From: Rhodococcus sp. ABRD24
Lineage (GTDB): Bacteria; Actinomycetota; Actinomycetes; Mycobacteriales; Mycobacteriaceae
Reading direction: 5' to 3'
DNA length: 64,000 nucleotides
Assembly (NCBI RefSeq): GCF_004328705.1
Contig: NZ_CP035319.1
Location: 3,534,001 to 3,598,000, forward strand
This document shows, one piece after another, positions 25,930 through 33,484 of this stretch; within the stretch, counting starts at the first letter, position 1; each line of letters begins with the position of its first letter. Made by a program: the position numbers and the translations under genes. Below the pieces are notes generated by a model. It saw only the letters and a list, made by a program, of their open reading frames with translations, had not been told where the DNA came from and made no database searches.

Positions 25930-26175
25930 GGTGTCGACGATATCGACGAGGGGTTCGGTGCGAGGGCATAACAACCATGAGAAGGATCCAAGCCTACGGT
26001 GTCTGCTGCGTCTTCTTCGGGAAAGTTCGATCAGCTGATGCTCCTGATCGCCACCGAAGCCACCGCATCAGTCGTGGCCGCCCAGTTCGGCTTCCCAATC
26101 GGTTTTGATTCAGCTGCAAGCATCGGAAACACCTGGGATCCAAGTGTTTCCGATGCGGTTGCTTCCTGGTGCCAG

Positions 26176-27111
26176 TCAGCGCAGCCAGCCCCTGCGATGG
26201 ATGTACCACAGCGGGATCATGGCTGAGATCAGAGTGAGTAGCGTGGTGGTGAGAAAGCCGTGCTCCCAACTGAGTTCAGGCATGAAGGTGAAGTTCATCC
26301 CGTAGAAGGTGGCCACCAGGGTGGGTGGGAGGAACACGGCAGTGATGATGGTGAACACCTTGACGATCTGGTTCTGCTTCACATCGAGGGAGGTCATGAT
26401 CGACTGCTGAAGGTAGCGGACCTTGTCGTGTTCGTAGCTGGCGTGCTCCTGGACGCCGTTGATGTCGGCGATGAGAATGTCGAGGAGGCTGGCGAGCTGT
26501 GTCTGCTCCGCGGGCAGATCTGCGCGCAGGTGCCTGGCGGCCCGAGCCAGTAGTAGCTGCGTTTCCTGGCAGCGAGAGACGATCTCCTCCGCGTCGTTCA
26601 TTCGGGCGATGGTGTCCTGCATGTCGCTGACGCCGATTTCCCGGCCCCGTTCGTTGTAGCCGGTGGTGGCGAGGTCGATCTCGTCGCTCATCGACTCGAG
26701 AACCTCACTGGCGCGGTCGATGACGCGTTCGGATTCCTCATTCAATGCGTGGAGCAGTGCATACATCACTCCGTGTGGGCTGTCGGCCAGGTGCGGCGTG
26801 CGGCTGATCCGGGCCAGCGCCTTACCGAACGGGGCGAAGTTGGCGACCGGCTGGAGAGTGACCAACAGGTCGCTACCGAGGGCGAAGGACACCCGTTCGC
26901 GGCGGATGGTGTCACCGTCGCGCACGTTCACGGTCACCGGCAGGTAGATGTAGTCGTCGGTCTCCCAGATGCGTCCGCTGGCAGCGGCGAAGTCGACGCC
27001 GGCGTTGCTGCGCGCGGCGGCGATCGCATCGGGGTCGCCGGCAGGCAACTGGAGCCAACGGCTGCGTAGCACGAGTGGGTCGTAGCGGGGAGTGATGGTT
27101 CGAGTGGTCAC
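26176..27111 (-). CDS. corA: CorA family magnesium/divalent cation transporter
   Basis: A 311-residue CorA-type channel. The long cytosolic part (about 1-245) ends in the stalk helix (ASYEHDKVRYLQQSIMTSLD, VKQNQIVKVFTIITAVFLPP). The family filter motif Gly-Met-Asn is at 271-273 in FYGMNFTFMPELSWEHG, between two C-terminal membrane helices, and the basic tail WYIHRRGWLR faces the cytosol. CorA forms pentamers in the cytoplasmic membrane and takes up Mg2+ (also Co2+ or Ni2+). It is the last gene of a unit behind an M-box Mg2+ riboswitch, a leader ORF and two small genes, which supports a magnesium role. Confidence 0.93.
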   Translation of the reverse strand: MTTRTITPRYDPLVLRSRWLQLPAGDPDAIAAARSNAGVDFAAASGRIWETDDYIYLPVTVNVRDGDTIRRERVSFALGSDLLVTLQPVANFAPFGKALARISRTPHLADSPHGVMYALLHALNEESERVIDRASEVLESMSDEIDLATTGYNERGREIGVSDMQDTIARMNDAEEIVSRCQETQLLLARAARHLRADLPAEQTQLASLLDILIADINGVQEHASYEHDKVRYLQQSIMTSLDVKQNQIVKVFTIITAVFLPPTLVATFYGMNFTFMPELSWEHGFLTTTLLTLISAMIPLWYIHRRGWLR

Positions 27112-27167
27112 GGTGTGCTCCTGAGGGACAACGCAGTCCGTGGGTGGGATGCGCGGGGCAGGGTTGG

Positions 27168-27374
27168 TCAGGGGTTGAACGGCGAAGTCGACGAGCTGCC
27201 CGAGGTGGTGGACGCGCCGTCCGCCGGCGCCGGGGCGGGTTCCGGTGCACCGTAGTGAATGGCCAACAGCGCCGCGCAGATGAACAGGTACAGGCCGATG
27301 GTGAACGAGATCGCCTGCTTCTCGAGCCGTGAGCCCTTCTGTGCTGGGCGCGGCCGGGAGACGAGGGTGGTCAT
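27168..27374 (-). CDS. small single-span membrane protein in corA operon
   Basis: A 68-residue protein: basic N terminus (TTLVSRPRPAQKGSRLEKQ), one membrane helix (AISFTIGLYLFICAALLAIH) and a Pro/Ala/Ser-rich tail (APEPAPAPADGAS). ATG 27374 has a strong ribosome binding site (AGGAG, 7 bases upstream). It ends 56 bases before corA on the same strand. Not a named family. It could be an accessory or stabilising subunit of the CorA channel, in the way MgtR/MgtS-type small proteins act on other Mg2+ transporters; that is inference from position only. Confidence 0.7.
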   Translation of the reverse strand: MTTLVSRPRPAQKGSRLEKQAISFTIGLYLFICAALLAIHYGAPEPAPAPADGASTTSGSSSTSPFNP

Positions 27375-27396
27375 GAGGAGCTCCTGTGAGGGTGGT

Positions 27397-27567
27397 TCAG
27401 CGGTGAAATCGGTTGACGGCGAGCGGGTGCGGCCCGTTCTGGGGTGGCGCATCGAGCCGCCAGCGGCATCGCATCCGGCCGTCTGCGGGATCGATCGACC
27501 AGTGCGCCCTCAGCGATCGCGGATCATTTGAAATGGGTTGAGGTCGAGCATGATTCAGGTTGTTCAT
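27397..27567 (-). CDS. small hypothetical protein in corA operon
   Basis: A 56-residue soluble protein (MNNLNHARPQPISNDP ... HWSIDPADGRMRCRWRLD). The phrase W-x-[IV]-D-P-x-[DT]-G-R-[ML]-x-x-R-W is seen in many small actinobacterial proteins of unknown role. The ribosome binding site is weak. It precedes the single-span membrane protein by 22 bases and lies downstream of the M-box leader, so it is probably the first structural gene of the magnesium-controlled unit. Confidence 0.55.
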   Translation of the reverse strand: MNNLNHARPQPISNDPRSLRAHWSIDPADGRMRCRWRLDAPPQNGPHPLAVNRFHR

Positions 27568-27720
27568 GAGGAATGTCCGTCGGTGATGAGCGCCTTGGGT
27601 CCGGCGCAGACACTCACCCGGTGAAGAGAGGCCGGCGCGCGGGCGCAGGATTGGACCGTGCGCCGGCACCGGAGTGCGCTCGCACGGCCGCATACATGCC
27701 CTGCGGCCTACGGGATTGGT

Positions 27721-27819
27721 CTACGTGCGGACGGCGACGATGAGGGAGTCGCCGGGGCGTGCGGAAGTGATAGCGAGAAGTTCGGAATAGGGCCAACTAT
27801 GGCCCGGGCTACTGTCCAT
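27721..27819 (-). CDS. leader peptide between M-box and corA operon
   Basis: A 32-codon ORF (MDSSPGHSWPYSELLAIT ...) on the transcript between the M-box and the structural genes. It has the best ribosome binding site of the locus, AAGGAGG five bases before ATG 27819. No family is recognised. Leader peptides are known in Mg2+ transporter mRNAs of enterobacteria (mgtL, corL), where their translation governs termination; a similar second control layer here is inference. Confidence 0.6.
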   Translation of the reverse strand: MDSSPGHSWPYSELLAITSARPGDSLIVAVRT

Positions 27820-27960
27820 CCTCGCCTCCTTCCGGCCGGTGACGCCTCGAAACGGCGTCGTCCTCGACTCGGCAAGGAGCGGACCAACCACCGCGGCTGG
27901 TTCACCCCAACTCGTCAGAGCTTTGGCACTTCGCGGCGTGAACCCGACACAGGAGTCGGG

Positions 27961-28076
27961 AGCCAATCGGGGCAACCCCTTAAGTCGGGGATGCCTGTCC
28001 TGACCCGGGGCGTCTCTCGACGTTCGGGGTCGCTGGCCTGTATCCGCGAAGGAGCCTCACCGAACAAGGTGCCTTC
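27961..28076 (-). promoter_or_regulatory. M-box (ykoK) magnesium riboswitch
   Basis: On the minus strand the leader reads GGTGAGGCTCCTTCGCGGATAC, then AACGTCGAGAGACGCC, GGGTCAGGACAGGC and CCCGACTTAAGGGG in the order and spacing of the M-box aptamer. The T-rich/GAGGCTCC block, the CGUCGAGAGACG hairpin and the TCAGGACAGG segment are the conserved elements. A further hairpin (CCCGAC paired with GTCGGG, 27943-27960) follows directly and may be part of the expression platform. Mg2+ binding normally shuts expression off. Downstream lie a leader ORF, two small genes and corA. Ends are approximate. Confidence 0.9.
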
Positions 28077-28080
28077 CCAT

Positions 28081-28679
28081 TGAATCTCAGCCAAGTTAGT
28101 CACATTTCACTGACTACCGCAAGTCCTGTTGACGTGTTCCTGACGAACTCGTGTTCGGTCGGCCACGAAGCTGCTGGTCCGAGTGACGGCCTCGCTGAAC
28201 GTGCAATCTCTCTGTTCCGCAGGCTGATTGCACGTCCGTCTTCGATCTCGAAACGGGTGCACGCACCCGGGGAGGTTGTGGGAATCGGTGTACCCGTGAC
28301 CGCGGTGAGTGGAGTCGACGCGCCCCCATCGATCCGTGGTGCTGCGCCACCGGCCGATCGGCGGCGGGATTGTCGCTGTCGCGCTTTGTCGGGGAGCGGT
28401 TGATTCGCTCCACCTGTCGATGGCAGCATGGTGCCGGATGTCGGTGTCTCTGCCGTATGCAGCGTGTCCGTGATGGAGGCGGACGAGGATTCAGACGTCC
28501 TCCAGGCGTGAATCGATGCCTCAGGTCTACTTTCGTCCGCTGAGGAAGTTCGACGGCGCTGTCATAGTGCTCTCTTTCGTTGCTGGTATGCGCCCGTCCC
28601 ACCCGCCTGCGTTCGGCGGCGAGTCGTGCGGAGGTCTTGGCGGTGCCGCATCCAGCGCTGCGGACAAAAGGAACCTCGT
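28081..28679. other. intergenic region without supported gene
   Basis: About 600 bases between the divergent M-box unit (left) and the nitroreductase-hemerythrin gene (right). It must hold both promoters. Open frames on both strands are arginine/proline-rich or have no start signals, so no gene is called. Confidence 0.5.
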
Positions 28680-29645
28680 ATGTACTCGAACGATCCCAAT
28701 TCACTGTCGACGTCGAATGGCTTTCAGCAACGCCTGATCGATGACTTCCGCGCGAACGCCGGAGTTGTCGGTGGCCCCTTCGACGGTTCGTCTCTCCTTC
28801 TGCTCACCACCGTGGGTGCTCGGAGCCGGCGTCACCACACCACCCCGTTGGGCTATGTGGATATCGAAGGCAAGCGCATTGTCGTTGCCTCTGCCGGTGG
28901 CGCCGACCGAAGCCCGGCCTGGCTGCACAACTTGCGGGCGCATCCGGTGGTGACCGTCGAGGTGGGCGATGAAACCTATCGGGCTGTTGCGACCATCCTG
29001 CCCGGTGCGGATCGCGACCGTCTCTGGGAGGAGGTGGTGCGCGGGGAGCCCGGCTACGGCGACTACCAGCAGCTGACCACCCGGGTCATCCCTCTGGTGG
29101 AGCTCAACCCTCTCGTGTCTCGCGAAGGCCTCGACCGGGTGCGTGGGATGGGTGATTTCCTGAAGGAAGTGCACCAGTGGCTGTCTGCGGAACTCGATGT
29201 CGTGCTGATGCAGGTCGACACACTCATCGCGGCAAACGACATCACGACACCGGTGGTGATGCCACCGATGGATCTGCACGCTCAGTTGCGTGAACGCTGC
29301 CTTGCCTTCTGTGGTGCGCTCGAACGGCACCATACGGGTGAAGACTTCGGCGCCTTCCCGATGCTGGCGGAGGCGCTCCCCGCTCTTGCCCCGACACTGG
29401 AGAAGCTCCGGACCGAGCATGTCGTGGTGGCCGAGACCAATCGCTCGATCCGTGAACTACTCGAAGGTTATGTGCCGGGAGCAAGCGACATAGGTGAACT
29501 GCGGGACACGCTTGACGGTCTCGTTTCCCGGCTGCGCGAGCACTTCGCGTTCGAGGAAGCTGCGATCGCCGAAGCACTCAATGCCGTTGCTGATGCACCC
29601 CCCTTGGATGGTGGAGGGGAGTCGGAATCTGCTCGCGAGGGATGA
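28680..29645 (+). CDS. deazaflavin-dependent nitroreductase fused to hemerythrin HHE domain
   Basis: A 321-residue two-domain protein. Residues about 15-150 are a split-barrel of the F420-dependent (Ddn-like) nitroreductase family: LLLLTTVGARSRRHHTTPLG, VDIEGKRIVVASAGGADRSP, NLRAHPVVTVEVG, and DRLWEEVV. Residues about 160-305 are a hemerythrin HHE four-helix bundle with candidate iron ligands in FLKEVHQWL, ERHHTGEDFGAFP, RTEHVVVAETN and LREHFAFEEAAI (H-x3-E pattern). The fusion suggests F420H2-dependent reduction coupled to O2, NO or iron sensing, but the substrate is unknown. ATG 28680 has AAAGGAA upstream. A convergent terminator follows. Confidence 0.88.
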   Translation: MYSNDPNSLSTSNGFQQRLIDDFRANAGVVGGPFDGSSLLLLTTVGARSRRHHTTPLGYVDIEGKRIVVASAGGADRSPAWLHNLRAHPVVTVEVGDETYRAVATILPGADRDRLWEEVVRGEPGYGDYQQLTTRVIPLVELNPLVSREGLDRVRGMGDFLKEVHQWLSAELDVVLMQVDTLIAANDITTPVVMPPMDLHAQLRERCLAFCGALERHHTGEDFGAFPMLAEALPALAPTLEKLRTEHVVVAETNRSIRELLEGYVPGASDIGELRDTLDGLVSRLREHFAFEEAAIAEALNAVADAPPLDGGGESESAREG

Positions 29646-29709
29646 TGGCGCCGCCGCCGCATCGGCTGGAACTGGCCGGTGACGGCGTCACTGTCTCGGT
29701 GTGATTCGT

Positions 29710-29744
29710 CGGCAGGCAACTCGCGCATCGGGAGTTGCCTGCCG
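29710..29744. terminator. bidirectional hairpin terminator
   Basis: Perfect 13-bp stem CGGCAGGCAACTC with its complement at 29732-29744, nine-base loop, between two convergent genes. Confidence 0.7.
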
Positions 29745-29816
29745 CCGGTTCCTCGACCCGCCCCGGTACGACAACCGAGCGCTACAGCGGCGTGGCCAAC
29801 GTCATGACCGGTGCAG

Positions 29817-30419
29817 CTAGCGGTGACCGGATCGGGGGGTCGAATCCGCGCCGCTGTCGTTGCGCGAGTTGACCCACAAAGGTCCGAACAACAGCCAGCC
29901 GACGGTGATGATCCCGACGGGCATGACAGTCTGTCGAAGCTGTGCTGCCTGCTCCGGGTCCGCGACAGTCCCGGCCAGTCCAAAGGTCACGGCCAGCGCG
30001 ATTCCTGCGGCGCACAGCCACTTCAACCAAGCCCGCATCTCGTATGCAAATGCTTCTGGACCGGACTTCGGGCGCTTCACGGGAGGTGGCCCACCTGCAA
30101 ACTTGTGGGCGAATCGTATGTCGAGCGCCTGCACTGTCGAATGCGCGAACATCACTGTCCAGCCTAGATAGATGCCGACGAGACGGTGCGCCGATCCGAC
30201 CTCGCCGCCGTTGTGGATATCGATGGCAACGACAATGAGGAGCACGACGTCCAAGATCGGCAGAAGGGACAGCAGCACCGTGGACGTTCGCCGCAATCGC
30301 AGCAGGTAGCGGACTGTCAGTCCGCCAAGGACGAGTACCCAGAATCCGATCTCGCACGCGATGATCATCGTTAGAATCGGACTGCTGGAAGCGGTTGCCT
30401 CCGCGGCAGTAACGCTCAT
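29817..30419 (-). CDS. integral membrane protein, unknown function
   Basis: A 200-residue protein with about five membrane helices: residues about 13-35 (ILTMIIACEIGFWVLVLGGL), 44-65, 77-98, a break with a cytosolic loop (GGPPPVKRPKSGPEAFAYEM), 133-152 and 165-185. ATG 30419 (MSVTAAEATASSS) has GGGAAGGA upstream. The pattern resembles uncharacterised actinobacterial membrane proteins; no enzyme motif is seen. Confidence 0.7.
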   Translation of the reverse strand: MSVTAAEATASSSPILTMIIACEIGFWVLVLGGLTVRYLLRLRRTSTVLLSLLPILDVVLLIVVAIDIHNGGEVGSAHRLVGIYLGWTVMFAHSTVQALDIRFAHKFAGGPPPVKRPKSGPEAFAYEMRAWLKWLCAAGIALAVTFGLAGTVADPEQAAQLRQTVMPVGIITVGWLLFGPLWVNSRNDSGADSTPRSGHR

Positions 30420-30750
30420 GGCTTGTGTGGTCCTTCCCGACGCCGGTGTATCCGCCGATTGTCGCGATCGTGCTGCCCTATGGCGATGCGCATCAATGCG
30501 TGCGCATCGCAGCTTCCGCCCGCGCACGGGGATGCAAGCGCCTGACCAGTGCGGGACCGCCGGTTACGGCCCCTACTGCTCACCGTGCGGCAGGAAGATC
30601 CTCCAAAAGTCGGAGTCCGAAAGTCCATGCTGTCGACAGTCTTGCCGCCCATCGGCGAATCGAGCTGCGGGACCCGGGAACCCGAGATCGGCGAGGACAG
30701 TCTGCGCCTTCGTCGGGAGTTGCCTGATCCTCGACGTGATCGCGTGCGTT
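30420..30750. other. intergenic region without supported gene
   Basis: Lies between the MFS gene end and the membrane protein start, both on the minus strand. It likely carries the promoter of the membrane protein. A plus-strand frame around 30626-30720 is open but has no start signal or family. Confidence 0.4.
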
Positions 30751-32154
30751 CTACTTCTCTGCTCTCGGCATCAGGGCGGACGACGCCGCCAGCAGCGCCG
30801 CGATTCCCAGCAGGCCGAGGAACACCAGTTGGATCGCGTCCGCCAGACCGCCCGGATCCGGCTCGGCGGCATCGCCCACTCGTGAGTTGACGAGTGCACC
30901 GAACACCGCGACACCCACGGCGCTGCCGATCGAGCGCGCGAACATGTTGGTCGAGGTGACGACCCCGCGCTCGGACCAGTCGACGCTCGACTGCGCCGCG
31001 ATCAGCGTCGGAGTGGCGATCAGGCCCATGCCGGAGCCGATGACGAAGCATGTCGCGCCCACCTGCCACACGGGCGAGCCTTCGGTGAGAAGAACCAGCA
31101 GGGCAGTGCCGACGAGGGCGAGGGTGCTGCCGATGAGCGCGGTGGTTCGGAACCCGACGCGCAGATACAGTCGTCCGGCCAGTGACGCAGCGATGGGCCA
31201 GCCGATCGTGAGTACGGCGAGCGCGAATCCTGCTACCAGCGCACCGGTTCCGAGGACACCCTGCACGAAGGTCGGCACATAGGATGTGAGGCCCATCAGG
31301 ATCGCGCCGACCCACAGCGACACCAGGCTGCTCGCCACCAGCACCCGCCGGGTCAGCATGTGTAGCGGCAGGATCGGATCGTCCGCGCGGCGTTCCACGA
31401 ACACGAACCCGACCAGTAGCATGGCGCTGACGACGAACGTGCCGATCCCCATCGGGGACAGCCACTCCCACGATTGACCACCTTCGAGCAGGCCGAGGAT
31501 CATTGCGGAGGCGCCGCCGGTCAGGAGGGCTGCGCCCAGGTAGTCGATGCGCCGCTTCTGCGTGATCGTCTTCTCGGCGAATTTGCGCATCAGCATCCAG
31601 GCGGCGAGCGCACACAGCGGAACGTTGATGAGGAAGATCCAGCGCCACGACAGGAATTCGGAGAAGACGCCGCCGAGCGTCGGCCCGAGCACGGACGACA
31701 TACCCCACACGCTCGCGATGTAGCCCTGCACCCGAGCGCGCTCGGCGACGGTGTAGATGTCGCCGGCGATCGTCAGGCTCATCGGCTGCACTGCGCCGGC
31801 ACCCAGTCCCTGGATCGCACGGAAAACGATCAGCGCCGGCATGCTCCAGGCCAGACCGCACAGCACCGACCCGGCCGCGAACAGTGCGATGCCCAGCAGC
31901 ATGATCGGTTTGCGGCCGAACATGTCGGCTAGCTTGCCGTAGATCGGCACCGATACTGCCTGCGCCAGCAGATACACCGAGAACAGCCACGGGAACTGCG
32001 AGAAGCCGCCGAGATCGCCGACGATCGTAAGCACCGCGGTCGCGATGATGGTGCTGTCGAGGGCGACGAGTGAGGTGCTGAGCATCAGCGAGAGCAGAAT
32101 GGGACCCCGCTCCGAGCGCAGTCCTACCGATGTGGCGGCGGTATCGGTCGCCAT
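30751..32154 (-). CDS. MFS transporter, DHA2/EmrB-type drug exporter
   Basis: A 467-residue permease with 14 predicted helices. Motif A is at LADMFGRKPIMLLGI, motif B-like at IVFRAIQGLGAGAVQPM, motif C at WGMSSVLGPTLGGVFSE, and the first helix has the DHA2 signature ALDSTIIATAVLTIVGDLGG. It exports drugs or lipophilic compounds by proton exchange. ATG 32154 is preceded by GGGAGGG. Its C-terminal tail SSALMPRAEK is echoed by an orphan MFS tail at 37260, pointing to a related gene once beside purC. Confidence 0.9.
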   Translation of the reverse strand: MATDTAATSVGLRSERGPILLSLMLSTSLVALDSTIIATAVLTIVGDLGGFSQFPWLFSVYLLAQAVSVPIYGKLADMFGRKPIMLLGIALFAAGSVLCGLAWSMPALIVFRAIQGLGAGAVQPMSLTIAGDIYTVAERARVQGYIASVWGMSSVLGPTLGGVFSEFLSWRWIFLINVPLCALAAWMLMRKFAEKTITQKRRIDYLGAALLTGGASAMILGLLEGGQSWEWLSPMGIGTFVVSAMLLVGFVFVERRADDPILPLHMLTRRVLVASSLVSLWVGAILMGLTSYVPTFVQGVLGTGALVAGFALAVLTIGWPIAASLAGRLYLRVGFRTTALIGSTLALVGTALLVLLTEGSPVWQVGATCFVIGSGMGLIATPTLIAAQSSVDWSERGVVTSTNMFARSIGSAVGVAVFGALVNSRVGDAAEPDPGGLADAIQLVFLGLLGIAALLAASSALMPRAEK

Positions 32155-32265
32155 CACCCTCCCGCCGATCGAAGCCTGGTCCGATCCACGGCGTCCAGAC
32201 ACACAGTAGTTGCGAAACATAGCTAACGATCTGCGGCGTGCAGGTATTCCCGGAGACTCTTACCT

Positions 32266-32316
32266 CGCGTTTTGCGCACCTAGCGCTCCAGTGCCCCCGG
32301 TGAATCCGCGCTAGGT
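32266..32316. repeat. shared 14-mer and hairpin upstream of I36-like gene
   Basis: CGCGTTTTGCGCAC at 32266-32279 recurs within the palindrome at 37350. It runs into a 9-bp hairpin, ACCTAGCGC (32278-32286) with GCGCTAGGT (32308-32316), ending just before the ribosome binding site of the next gene. Possible leader structure or mobile palindrome remnant. Confidence 0.45.
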
Positions 32317-32328
32317 TTGGGGGGAACT

Positions 32329-32704
32329 ATGAAGTTGGCGAAGCTTGCTATGATCGCCGTCATCGGCGCCGGTAACAGCGGGGGCAGCGGTTGCTGTGCC
32401 TGGTACGGCTCTCGCGGGCAGCAACCTGCGCCGGGTGAATCAGGTGTGCATCTACGACAACCAGGGCTTCGGTGCGCAGCTCGGATGGCGCTGGGGCACC
32501 AGCACCAATGTGGAGAACATGTCGGGGACCGCCAACGACAAGCTCAGTTCCTGGGAGAACAGGTCCTCCGCCCACGCTGCATGGTATGAGCACGGTAACG
32601 GTCAGGGCATCTGCCACACCATGTTCGCCTTCAGTGAGAACAGCTACGTCGGGTTCGCGGACAACGACGAGGCCAGCTCCTGGAAGACGAGGGGCGCGTG
32701 CTGA
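32329..32704 (+). pseudogene. secreted peptidase-inhibitor I36/crystallin-like protein, frameshifted
   Basis: ATG 32329 behind GGGGGGA starts a signal peptide MKLAKLAMIAVIGAG, but its second half (VTAGAAVAVPGTALAGSN) and the mature domain are in the next frame, from 32372. One extra G near 32371 explains the shift. The mature part, about 90 residues, is of the I36/beta-gamma-crystallin type: VNQVCIYDNQGFG, two N-D-x-x-SSW motifs (NDKLSSWEN, NDEASSWKT) and cysteines at CIY, GICHT and the final GAC. Small secreted proteins of this kind inhibit proteases or bind Ca2+. It is either a real lesion or a sequence error. It precedes an ABC transporter pair. Confidence 0.7.
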
Positions 32705-32750
32705 TTGTTGACTGACAGAGTTTGTGCTGATCGTTGACTGACAGAGTTTG
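32699..32750 (+). repeat. 26-bp tandem duplication at the gene end
   Basis: Two copies of a 26-base unit (start TGCTGATTGTTGACTGACAG) that differ at one base. The first copy includes the TGA stop codon of the I36-like gene. The inner TTGACTGACAGAG could be read as a regulator site or a slippage product. Confidence 0.8.
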
Positions 32751-32755
32751 ACAGT

Positions 32756-32787
32756 GTTGCCTCCGGGGGTGGGCCCCCGGAGGCAAC
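32756..32787 (+). terminator. strong hairpin before ABC genes
   Basis: A perfect 14-bp stem (GTTGCCTCCGGGGG with its complement) and a 4-base loop TGGG, 52 bases after the I36-like stop and 20 bases before the ABC ATPase start. It may end the upstream message or attenuate the ABC pair. Confidence 0.75.
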
Positions 32788-32806
32788 CTCGGGGGTGGGA
32801 GGGTTC

Positions 32807-33484
32807 GTGATAGTCGTCGATTCAGTGAGTAAGACCTATGTCTCCGGAATCGAGGAGGTGCATGCTGTCGATCGGGTCTCGTTCGCAATTGGGCCGGGCC
32901 AACTTGTCACGCTGTACGGAGCCAGTGGATCCGGCAAGACCACGTTGATGAACCTGATCGCCGGTTTGGATGACGCGGACTCGGGAACGGTGGAAGTTGC
33001 AGGTGTGGAGATCACTGCCCTCGACGAAGACCAGCGTGCGGCGATGCGCCGGGAGACGATCGGCGTGGTCTTCCAAGATCACAACCTGATCGCCGAGTTC
33101 ACTGCTGCGGAGAATGTTTCGCTTCCGCAGGTAGCCGGAGGCTCACGGGTACGCACCGCGAAACAGGATGCTGAGGGCGCACTACAGAAGGTGGGCCTGG
33201 CGGATCTGGGTGACCGGTTTCCCGATCAACTCTCCGGTGGGCAGCGTCAGCGCGTCGGCGTCGCGCGCGCCCTGGTCGGGGCGCGGAAGGTACTGATCGC
33301 CGATGAACCGACCGGCGCACTGGACACGGCGAACTCCGAGTCGCTGTTCGCGCTGCTGCGCGAGCTTGCAGACGGCGGATTGACTGTCGTCGTCGCCACC
33401 CACGATCCCTTGGCCAGGCGGTACGCAGACCGAGTGTTCTCCATCGTCGACGGCGCGGTCTCCGAAGAGCTGGTCGACGCATGA
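32807..33484 (+). CDS. ABC transporter ATP-binding protein (MacB/LolD type)
   Basis: A 225-residue ATPase: Walker A GASGSGKTTLMNLIAGLD (about 40-57), Q-loop VVFQDHNLIAEFTAAEN, signature LSGGQRQRVGVARAL and Walker B VLIADEPTGALD, with the H-loop VVVATHDP. The LAGLD and DEPTGALD forms are typical of the MacB/LolD/FtsE group that works with FtsX-like permeases. GTG 32807 is preferred because GGGAGGG lies just ahead; GTG 32795 is possible. The permease gene overlaps by four bases (ATGA), so they are translated together. Confidence 0.92.
   Translation: MIVVDSVSKTYVSGIEEVHAVDRVSFAIGPGQLVTLYGASGSGKTTLMNLIAGLDDADSGTVEVAGVEITALDEDQRAAMRRETIGVVFQDHNLIAEFTAAENVSLPQVAGGSRVRTAKQDAEGALQKVGLADLGDRFPDQLSGGQRQRVGVARALVGARKVLIADEPTGALDTANSESLFALLRELADGGLTVVVATHDPLARRYADRVFSIVDGAVSEELVDA

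Noticed and set aside
29837..29860. tRNA T-loop-like GGTCGAATCC
   Set aside because: It lies in the coding end of a membrane protein and no acceptor or anticodon stem can be built around it. No tRNA or rRNA was seen in the window.
30361..30885. Plus-strand ORFs opposite the MFS gene start of intergenic DNA
   Set aside because: No start signals or family motifs, and they run into the antisense of the MFS coding region.
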